Position numbers and translations under genes: made by a program. From Notospermus geniculatus (Eukaryota > Nemertea > Pilidiophora > Heteronemertea > Lineidae), in NCBI GenBank assembly GCA_002633025.1, contig NMRB01000499.1, forward strand, positions 53,660-117,659: DNA of 64,000 nucleotides. Reading direction: 5' to 3'. The notes under the pieces are model-generated. The model did not search any database. It saw only the letters and a list, made by a program, of their open reading frames with translations, and had not been told where the DNA came from. Every line of letters begins with the position of its first letter. The first letter of the stretch is position 1. Shown piece by piece: positions 31,701-43,700 of the stretch.

Positions 31701-34700
31701 GAAACTGGAGTAGCCAGAGAAAACGTGTGCTGTCAAATTTGTCCTCTGTATCATGTCAAGAATGGGTCCGACCGGGGACCATACTGGAATCTCAGAAGTT
31801 ACAGCCGCTGATGTTTCAATTATGCCCTTCTTGCAGCCCGTGAATCACCATGTGATCAATTCACACAATTTCGAAGCCTGCACGCTGAATTCAAGCTCAG
31901 TTACCTGGATGTAGTGTGATGACAACGCCATCCCGTGTCCTCGCCCATTCTCATGTAACAATTTCAAGAATTTAACATGTTGCTGTGCCCTCCAGCAAGC
32001 CTTTTGGTCAATTCACTTCAACTTTCTCTTATTGAATAGCTCCAAGATATTTCGCTCTGATATTCAGTTACTTTCTTTACAATAAGTCCATTAGGTAAAC
32101 TAGAAGGTGTACAAAACTTGAATTCATTCAGAAATGTTCATTAAATACCAGTAGAGACACCTATCTTTGAATTAAGACATTACGCATTTAAAGGGGAAGT
32201 GGCCTGTCCTATTTCTTTTTCATAAATAGACTGTAGCACCAATGTAGCACAGTCAGATGACCTTGCGATGACTTGATACACCTACAGACCACTTCCGAGA
32301 ACTGTTGCGGTGCCTTTTGAGAACCACTCACTGGCAACATTCCTAAATATGTCAAATATGCCAATGGAATTTTCAATATGTGAACTGTCAAGACGACATG
32401 TTTCCGTTGGCGACATATTTTGAATCATGTTATGATAATAAGGGTCTGTGCAGCATTGCTTGCAGTGAACCGTGAACTGATGACACATGAAACAGTCAGA
32501 GTGGTGTAGTCAATGGTGCCTGTCACCTCTGAGGTTCTGGGTTCAATCTCAAGTCCGCCCCACTCTCCATGTGATAAGGGCGGCTCTCTTTGACAGCACA
32601 GGTTTCTTCTGGGCATTAAGGTTTCCTCCTGCTGTACATTAAATCACCCAATGTTGTGTAGGCTATAGTGCTGATAATATTGTATTTGGTGGTCAGTTCT
32701 CAATGCAATGGGTCATATGAATAAAAACTAGTAAATGCTTTTACTTGAATTTTGCAGTACAAATGCACTAGGCAATGCTGTACAAATCTGAAGTAAAAGC
32801 ATTTGCTAGTCTTTATTCATATGACCCAATGTTTTCATACGGACACTTCAGCAAACAAAGAGGGCCCAAATCCTTTCCCATTGGCCAATTCAGAGATTTG
32901 AAACCCTTTTCATGTTTTTTGAGATGTATATCTGAACAGTATCAGTTAAGATCGTTAGTGCAGTTGACCATTGTCAAAAAACTCTCAGTTAACAAGCAAA
33001 AAGGGTCCACAATGAATACATGTAGTAATCGTTTTGCCCCCTTGAACCCTTCTTTTCAGTCTGCATCAGTTCATTCTTATCATTGGATGAAATTGCCCTT
33101 ATTTTTAGACCCTCGCTCATCTTCTCTTTGATGTGAGGCACTGACCCAGACTGTACCCAGAGTTTTCAGTCTTGTTAATGGGTTAGGGGTCGAGGCAACT
33201 ATTTCATTGTGGTGACTTGATGATCTAGTGTATCAGGACGTTTCAATGATATCCAACATAGAGCACAAAAAAATGACACACAAAATGATAGTTAACAAAA
33301 AGTCATCTCCGAATTTTGCAGATTTTCGACCCCAACCGGGCTTTTCCTCGGGCACTTTCTAGTAGGGGTCCCAGAAGTGAATCAAGGCCATTCCATTCAA
33401 CAGGACTGTTCACTGAGATGTATCTATTTGAATAATGATCTAAGTTATGTCATAAGTTCTCACAACTTGGCCAAGTAGCTTTTTGCAATATACACTAAAC
33501 ATAATATCCAAAATAGATAAGCGAGCTTATCTATTTTTGATAATATATAATACATGAATTTCTTGCATTGGATTGTGACAAATGAACAATTATTTTTGCA
33601 TCTTTATCTTCACCAACACAGGATGAATCCAACTTTTTCTTCCCAATTTGATGTCTTCTGACTTCAGGAAGAATGAGTATTTTAGCTACTGGCTCTTGAT
33701 GATCACCCAGGATTTTTGAGGGGCCAAATATGAAAATTTGCAAAACACCCTGCTGTGGAAACAGATGAGTAAAAACACTCAACAAAATTTAGAGAAAGAC
33801 CCTTACAACATCAAAAGAAACAATTTTTCTTCAAGAACTTCCTGTGAAATTCACTCACTCGGAAAAAAGGGGTATAGAGATATCGTCTGCTGATGAATAA
33901 CAGAAGTTAAATTTGGACGATTGTTGACCAATGTCCGCTAAATCAATCACTGGAAAATAAGAATGAAAATTTCCCAAAGTCACTTAGGAAATAATTTCCA
34001 TTCACAGAATGAAAATAGCAAAATGTCAATCAAAATAAAAACAGGTACATCACATAATTTAGAAATCGGTAAAACCAGTCGGATAAAATATGTCCGCTCT
34101 TTTCAGCATTATGCACCTCTTAGAATTGTCACAATGTAGAATCTTTTGTAGCAGCTTGGTGACAATGCGGGGAATCGCTGGCCACAATACGGGAATCCTA
34201 CCAAGACAATGTAGCAGTCTTGTTCAAAAGTGGCATTCCGGTGCCCTATAGATGTTCAATGATGGGGTTGGTTGGTTGTATAGAAACATGGTGGAGTGGA
34301 GATTGGGTGAGCAGACCACCCAGAAGTTACTCGGCTACTGTCAGACAAGACTGATCAGTTTCAAGTCAGCGAGGAAACACGATGAACATGCAGTGTACAC
34401 CTTGTAGAATCAACGTTTGGGACTACACCATGGAGTATTTGAACACTTGGAAAGTTTGACGAAACAAGCGATGAATTTGTGTATTTTCCAGACTTTTTGT
34501 AGCGATGGGGATATCTTGAGGAGTATTACATATGTCAGTTAAGGAACGAAAGATCAAATTCAAGAGCTCAGGAGCAGACGTTATTGCTTATTTTGTGCAG
34601 TATTGGAATACTCTAGGCCTGAAGTGTGTTGACTACAACAAGACGTCGTGTACCTACCCAGTGTTTGTGTGCTTTTTCGGTAGAACACCTCGCAGATTTG

Positions 34701-37700
34701 TAAATTTGTGAAGAATGTTCTTGCGAGGTGCAAACTTTTCCCTCGTCAGTCGTCACATGCTTTCCGTTCTATCGGTTTACTGTGCGGGATAATTTTCAAC
34801 AAATCTTCAGAAATCTGTCAACAAGTCTTGGAAATCGTGGATCTTCTTAAAAAGGGTGCAATTTTAAAGACCTTGCGTCTGCTTTGCCCTGATTTCCATG
34901 AGATTTAGTGATTTTTGCTTTTTTTTTCAACAATTTCGTATCACCTTTCGATCAAAAATGTGCTGCAACTGGTGGATATTTTCATCAAATTATAACAAAA
35001 TTTCGTTCTGAAAAAGTTGAAATCCAAACATATTTGATATAAAGAATGGAATAGTGAGTCAGAATACGTGAAAACTAAGTTTCGTTGGATTAAAATACAC
35101 AAGTTCGCATCTTGATCTTGTTCGGAATATCACTGAGCGTAAATTTGGATAATATTCAACTTCGGAATGTTTTGGAATTAACTGACAATTGAAGAAACAA
35201 CAGGTAAAGTATCATTTCTTGAACTCAAAATTTTGGTTACATACTCATCAATATTTAGACAAAGAATGAGAAAGCACAAAAATTGACACACAAAATGATA
35301 AATATCAAGAAGTCAACTTCCAGCATCTTGCAAATTTTCGACCCCAACCGGGGTCTTCCTCAGGCACTTTTCAGTTGGAGAGACCAGAAAAGACTGAGGT
35401 TGGGGTCGAAAATTTGCAAGATTCTGGAAGTTGACTTCTTGATATTTATCAATAAGTAGACAAAGATATTATTTGTGGTGTAGGCCTACTTCTGTTGGCC
35501 CCTTCCTGTAAGCTTATCATCCATCTTGAATTCTCCTGTTCTCCGGTGACTTTTCAAAGTCGCCAGAAGGCGGAGTGATCAAGAGAAAGACGGGATCAAC
35601 AGACAGTTTGAGATTTTGGAGGATCGAAAGCATCGGTGGTTCTTATGATCGCTCCGTACGTCACCGCAATGATGGATAAGAACTACTGATTACCTCAGGA
35701 TGGACTGTAAGGAGAAGAATTTGGTAGGCCTTACAGGGGGAAAGGAGCAGCCACAAACTCCCTACATGTACCTCACGGCAGTGAGAAAAGAAGATGGAAA
35801 TTGAGGTGACAAAATGATGCAGTTGAAGATGGAAAGAAGAAATAGAGGAAGGGTTGAGAGTCTATTGGTTTTTTTTTGTTTTCCATCAGGGCCGAAGCCA
35901 TAGCATTATTGGCCCTTAACAGTATGGAAGCGGCCATCTCGAGCTACTCATGTTCCTTACTTGGATGAGGTATTTTACTTGCCCTTGCAAAGGAACAAGG
36001 TACAGGGCACCACGGCTTTTCTCATGCGGCGGACTGAAGAGCCAAGGATGACTGATCCCATTTGGCCTGGGCTGGATTCGAACCCGGGACCTGCCGCTTG
36101 CTAAGCGGACGTGATAACCACTGAGCTAGCGGGGCGCCGCGAAGCAGAATGATCGAGGGAAGTGATGTAGCCGTGAATTCAAAGTTTTACCAAGATAGAA
36201 AGAAGAAGAAGGAAGAGTCCATCAGATGATGTCCATCACATTAAGCGCCACATCCGCACCATGTTTATTTTTTCCTTGGATCTTTGACACTTGATTATTT
36301 TCATTGCCCCTTTTACCCCAGGGCGAGGAAGGTGAATCCTAGCTAAGAGGAGTTTGCACCCATTACACCTTGTGGCGACCGTGAACCGTTTATTTGAAAC
36401 CAGGAGTTCCGATCTTGTAATGGAATGGATTCAATTTGCTGATGATTTTCACTTTTCTTTTTCTTGTGGAAATTGAATCGATGCTTGAAAAAGATGAAAA
36501 GAAAATCAGTTATCAGATGAGTTTCAGTTACTTCAAGAGTCCTTCAGGTGAATTGGTTACTGGCACCTCCAGCAGCTGTTGTGTTCTGATTCTAGCTGTC
36601 CTGTTCTGATTATAGCTGTCTTGTTCTTATCCTATAGAGGCTATGCACTGACGTCATCAAATGACGTCATCAATGGGTATGACGCCACGCTGGATGGAAC
36701 TGCGCAGGTAAAAACCGTCAAAAGCGCTGCGCAGGTCCATCCAACATGGCGTCACGCTGGCTGATGACGTCACGTGCATAGCCTCTATAGTTGTGGTGTT
36801 CTGATCCTTGCTGTCGTGTTCTGATTCCAGCTGTCTTGTTCTGATTCTAGCTGATGTGTTCTGATTCTAGCTGATGTGTTCTGATTCTAGCTGTTGAGTT
36901 CTGATTCTAGCTGTCATGGTTTGATTCTAGCTGTTGAGTTCTGATTTTAGCTGTCATGATTTGATTCCAGATGTTGAGTTCTGATTCAAGCTGTCATGTT
37001 CTGATTCTAACTGTTGTGTTCTTATTCTAGCTGTCGTGTTCTTATTCTTGCTGTCGTGTTCTTATTCTTGCTGTCGTATTCTTATTCTTGCTGTCGTATT
37101 CTTCATTCACCTGATGTCAATAAGGGATGCAGTTGACTCTTTCTTATCCATGCTTCCATAGCCCACTCCAGCCCTCTTCCGAATCCCAATATCTGTATCT
37201 GGGATGACTTGATGCTGTCGAGTGTATTTTGTTCAGCAGCAAATCGTCTCTTCCTTGTTGCTGATCCACGAAACCATAGGAACCACAAGTGGTCCTCCAA
37301 TGAAACGTCATCACAATAGGATTACCCTGCACATCTCCAGGGTCCAAAGAAGGGTCTTAAATAGTCCTTCTCACCCCTGTCAGTGAACACACAGTTTCAG
37401 GGGGCTGCGGTGTCACCCCACTGCTTCCTTATCCCAGGGTTGATCCAGGCAGAAGAGAAGGAATTATAATATTGTGTTTAACCCCTCATTCTCAGACTGG
37501 TTGACCCTGGTTATCCCTTGCTCAAGGGTGGAAAACAAGGGTCTCAATGCACATTCAGATCCTGGGTCAGCGATTGCCCATTTATGAGGGTTACAAAAGG
37601 TATCCCTTTCTATCATATCCCTGTCCTCTTGTACCCCTTCATGCACATGAAGGGGCATAGGTCACGTCAGCGAGGGTTGAAGAACCCCTGGGGGGAGATT

Positions 37701-40700
37701 TTAGGGGTGCGTTGTCTCCTGTCTCTTGGTGGTGGGTGACGGCAGTATTCTGGTATTTTGAAATCTTGAAATAGAAACATCACATTCCTGTGGAACCAAA
37801 ATAAGCTTTTCTGTTTTTGGTTTTTCATGTTCCTAGTTGGGCAACAACCTTTCAGCGTCGTTGTGACCGGCATTGGTTGAATTTTTGTGTTGAGGCAAAA
37901 GTCATCAACTTCATAAATGATCCCGGCGAAATTCTTGCTGAAAATTAGCATTTTGACATGTTTGAGCATCCATATCAAAAGATTCTCGGCTGACTGAGTC
38001 TGCAAGTTATTCTGTTTGTCCCTTTTGATGAGTTTTGATGAGGGTTCCAACAGAAGTGGAAACCATCCGACAATGATCAGCACCCAGTGAAGAAGAGCTT
38101 GACTTCTCTGTGCATTTGTGGTCCATTATTTTCCGAGGGAGGAATGTTGTGAGAATTTGCTGAAAGTTCCAAGCCTAGATTCACCCTTTCAGTGAACAAC
38201 TCTTGAAATTGACATAGATATCAAGATGATATGATGTCAAGGCGGAGACCTGCCCCAAAGATCAGCAGAGAAAACCATGGGCAATCATTCATGCCACTAG
38301 CAGTTAGCGTAAGCCGCAAGGAAATAACAGTGAAATGCCCACCATTGAGAGCGAACTTTGGCCAGGCCAGAAAATTCTCACATGGACAAGCGAGTTTTAG
38401 TCCAGATCTTGCCACATGTTGTAGACCACAAGAGGAATCGAACCCACATCCCCGCATGCAAGGGCAGGCGACGTTCTTCCATGGAGCCAGAAGTCTGGAC
38501 ATCAGGTTCGAGGGCCACAGCTCCTCAATGTACCACACAGGCATTGGTCCCATATCGTACCAGCAGTACTGATCATTATCAGGTTCCTGAATCAGGCTGA
38601 TGAAGTTGAAAATGATGGGAGTGTACGATAACTGTCTGGCATTCAGGCGCTGGCTGTCGTTACGGCACAAGTGTGGGGAGTCGGGGGTCCTAAGGTGGAA
38701 GCAGGCACTCCAGGGAGAGCCTCCTGAATCCTGTCCTGTCCCTCCACACCTCTTGTGGCTTGCCGTACGAGCGATATCTTTCTGCATCTCGTGCTCACCC
38801 TACATCAGCGTGTCGGCCCGTTGACCTTCACACACACAAGGTGAAGCACTGCTTTGTTTGGTTTGAAAATATTTTGCATAGTCTTGGGTCCTCTGTTCCT
38901 CGTATGTTAACACCGGTGTAGACTGTGTACGTTGTGGATATTAACTAAATAGCCTCGGACAGGTTGGCGATGATGCTGGATCGCAAATGAATCATTCTTC
39001 CCGCAGTCTGTTTCCGTGGTTGCCTACGGTTACCATCTGGTGTGGAAATACGTGCAAAGGATCGCGATGAACTCAAGGATTCTTCTAGTTTGTCTCACCA
39101 GGGGGAGTATTGCTTACTCACTTCACTCCGAACAATTTTTAAATTATGATACACAAGCCCCGATCAGAGAAAAGCTACAATGTGCTGATGACTCGTTACA
39201 GGATCATTTGATCAATTTTGGTGCAGCTGAGTTGAACCATGGCCCAGAACCCCAAACACTACGGGCCATATTCATGAAACTTCACTAAATGCACACACTT
39301 CCACCATGCATTTGACGACGTTACACGCATTTTAAGTCCTGAACACCCTTTATGAATATGGCCCTTAAACTTCGAACCTCAATTAGTATTTCCGTTAAGG
39401 GCCACAATATTGCCACTTTTGTCGATAGATGGCGCCACCGGTGGTGATGGTATCATTCTCCAGTACGATAGTTTTGCCTTTCTCCCCGGTGTTGGAAAAT
39501 GTAAGATTACAATACAATGCATACGTGGATACCCTAGGAACGAGAGTTACTCTACATGGGGCGAGGTTGATAAGCGGTCCTTTATTTTTTCACGGAAATT
39601 CTGACGATCTTTTCATAACCATGACAAACAGGTGTGGGGGCTTTATCCAAATGTAGGTCAACCATAAATCATTATTATGCGTCCAAAAGTTCATTTAAAG
39701 GAGCACGGTATTGCTGCTTTTTCTCGACAGCCGGCGCCACTGCGCCACTCTCCAACCCGAGGGACTAACTACGTTTCGGCGAATGACCCGATTTACTGCG
39801 TACATTTTGTAATGCATTTTTGTAGTTCGTATTACTGCCGCTAGGTGGCTCCCTCTACGTCGGCAGTCAAATAACGCATTTGAGATCCAATACCGTGCTC
39901 CTTTAATACAACATTCTCTGAAAAACCCTCTGTACTTTAGAGTCGCCAGTATTTCATCGTAAATTTTCTTCCAACTATTGAGATTTTCTGCACAATTCTG
40001 TACAGGTGGTTGAAGTCAAGTTATGGTGCACTGGACCGTGATGAATCTGGAATTCTCCGCGATGCTTCCGGCTCTGGCTTGATAGAAAACCTGGAATTCC
40101 GACACATGGTTGATAGTGTCCCCAGTCTGCTGCTCTGGGCGCTACTTTCATTTTGTGTTTCTAACCTACTGCCATGTTTTCTTAAAATCGGTATTAAAAA
40201 ACGTCCGAATGAAATCCGTCATCCGTAGTGGAGAGTTCTGCTCTGTATTTTCATGTCTCTACCCCCAGTGGGATCTGTGCTTGCTTTGTGAGGTCACTAA
40301 GTACAATGCTGCCAGGGACTACAGTCTTCCATCCTATCCAGCATCAGTTCTGTGCTGCCAAAAGGGATGTGTCTGCAAAGAAATACACCAATTTCACATC
40401 TCACACGATCACAGCCAGGAGTAAGACAAATATTTCCTAGATCGAGGTTGAAAAACACATGTTAGTTCCCGATATCGCCGCCAGGGATCCATCCCCCGCT
40501 GGTGGCATTGAATTCAGCCTTGATCCTGGAATTTTTTGCCCATACTCCTGGTAGTGAAGTTGAAAACGGAAGTGGCCAAACAAAATTCTACCAGGGGTGC
40601 TGCGATCATGCGAGATGTGAAATCGCTGTATGGGCACTCCCTTCTCACATAGTCTCAACATTCATGTGGGTATGTTTTCATCTGATGGGGTGTCCTATAA

Positions 40701-43700
40701 CAGAGGGGCGACTGTTTCGATGGGGCTTATGATACTTAACGAAATAACGAAATGACAACGAAATAACGAAATGTACGTATTGACCTAGGGATATATCATT
40801 TCACTTGAGCCCAGCATGAGTGTATTACTTTGCTAACAGGCGAAATCAGCGAGTGTACTGTGACACATGTCAGTTGTCAAACTAAATTAGGCCTACCTAG
40901 CAGGAAAACAAACAATCCATAAACCATAATCTTTGGAGGGCAGCCGCCTCAGCCTCCATAGCACAATTGTTCCATCCTAGGAGGTGACGTATTTTAGCAG
41001 ACGATAAATTCGTCAGTNTTGTGTGGTCCGTGGGTATTGATACACTTCAGAATTTGTTCAAATGATGTTACTACATTGTATTGATACTTCTAGATTGACA
41101 GTTAGCACCTGGTATAGAACCAGTGGCGTGCTGCATCTCATTGGCCCCGTCAGCATCTCATTGGTCCCTTGAGTAGCCGCTTACTTTTGAATTTTATTTT
41201 TTCACTACTGTTGCTAAACATAGCTGAATGTGTGTGGCCGTCATCGATACCGGAGTTCAGTGTTTTCTAGATGTAATTGATCCGTTGATAAGGCCAATAA
41301 TCACATTTTCTGCCAGGTTTGTCATGTTTGAATTTGGATGTACCCGTGATGTCATAGCTGGAAATATATCTGAGTCAAGGTATGATTTACCTTCCCCCAG
41401 CTGCTCTCAATCAATGTTGCCATCTATAACTGATCAGATCCCCACCACACAAGATAAGACTTGGTGGATTTAGTGTTTTCTAGACACCCGGATGCACACA
41501 TGGAAATCTCATGAGATCATCTCTGCAGGCGATGTTTGTGAGCTGAAACCTGTGCGTGCTACCTCATCTCTGTGAGCTAAAACCTGTGCGTGCTACCTCA
41601 TCTCTGTGAGCTAAACCTGTGTGTGCTACCTCATCTCTGTGAGCTAAAACCTATGCGTGCTACCTCATCTCTGTGAGTTTATCTACGACATGGCACACAG
41701 ACATGATTTCTAACCTACTGTGCTACCCGTGGTGCTACTATATGTGTTACACTCATGACTGGACTCCATCGGTGGACATACATTATAATACCGTGCTACC
41801 CAAATCTTTGTTCTGTGCTACCATACACTGTAGGCCTACTTTGCTATCAAGATCACCTATGTGTGCTACCAAAAATTCATAAGCTCACCTTATAAATTTT
41901 TGGTGCCACCCATATCATTGTGATGTGCACTGTAACCAACATTACAGTATTGTGCTACCCATATCTGTAGGCCTACTTATCAAGATAACTTCGGTGTGCT
42001 ACCCATATCATTGTGATGTGCTGCTGTGATCACCCACAGTGTGCTGTCTCTGAGGTGACAGGCATCAGAGATTGCTGACCAGTGCTGCAACCAACACATA
42101 AATCATTCTTGAGATGACCCCTCCATCCTCCCACATCTTAACATGCTCTCAGAACTAGGACATAAAAAACTGTCTGCCAAGCACTCTATAATAGGTATTT
42201 ATTTGAGTAAAAACAAAGCATATATTGTCTGTGAATTGTAAACATTTAGGGCAACAAGATGTCTATGATGTTGGCATAGACTTTGTCCTACTCTAACGTT
42301 TATGTAGGCCAAGGAAGATATGGGGCCTACCCAGCCTCCACACTGCAGTAGGCCTACTTGAGAAAAACGCAATGGACTGGGTTTCTGAAATCCTGAGGTA
42401 ATCAGGGGTTCTTAGCGTTTGCTTTGTGTATGGAGACGTAAAGAGTGATTATACTGAGAATCGTCAATGGAAAATAGTCTTTTTGTAGCCAAACTTGGAG
42501 TCAATGAGACACAGTTTTACGATCATAGCAAGTCTACTGTCGCACCCTTCAAAGCATCCAAAATTTTGGGGGTAGCACATCAGATGCAAGTCTTACTGAT
42601 TCCTACACAGTCAGAGCCTCATATGGCAGAACTGAAGCTGGAATGACTTCAAAAAGACTATTCTGTTTGTGCCTGGTAAAGGAGTTAACTGATGATGTGG
42701 GCACATTTCAGTGCAGAGGAGGCAGCTGATCGTTCAACAAGCACATGTATGAGTTACTATCACCACGAAATCCAGAACATAAGACCATCAAGTGCAGCTC
42801 ACTCGTAGCCTCTGTCTGTTGATATATCTTAGTTGCATTATCTCGCTTTCTGAGAAAATTAGCCTCATTAAGATCTCATTTCTGCAATCTCTAAATATTT
42901 TAGGCTGGACGGGGTCATCCTGCCATGTTTGTTGTTGGGGACCATTTCAGAGGTCATGCTGTGATGTTGCATGTTATTGCTGCTTGGGGGCTGTCTCAAG
43001 GGGCTTATAGGTCAACATTACGTTTTGAACCAACTTGATGGATCTGTCGCAGATCAAGAAACCACCACGCACAGGTTGACATTTCAGCAATTGAGAGGAA
43101 CTCGGAGCAACTGGCAGTTACTTGGAACAGCACGCTCATGTCGACAGCGGGTCTTCCATGCCCTCGGTCCATTCCACTGCCGCCATTTTCTTTTTTCGGT
43201 ATATATGTCACGTGATTTGTAAATCTGTAAAATTGACCGTGAAATTCTGAAATTTGCAGCAAATCGTTGAAATTCACTGCAGATTTCAATGTTTTTAGCA
43301 CAGTGCGCCCCCTCTTTTCCGAAATCGTGGATCCGCCCCTGTTTTCACTTTCCCTGATTCGGACTACGAGGATTGGATGGAGAAAGTCGGCAACAACTCT
43401 CTAAAATGAAATTTTCCCATCCATAAGCATGTTATCATCATAATGTTCATTGAATGAGGTTAGAGGTTATCTTTCTGGGTTGGAGGGTATTCCCGTCTGA
43501 TGAGAGAAGGGAAACCGGAGTAAAAGCGGAAGGTGCTATAGAATGTGACCTAAAATACTCAACAAAATGGGATGTTTTTTTTTATGTTAACCCATTCATG
43601 TTGAACTTATCCACCAAAATAACACCTGTAAGGTCACAGTCAGAGGTCTGGTGTTGCCGGGGTCCAGCTTCTCCTGTTGGTGATGGTCACCGTTGTGGAC

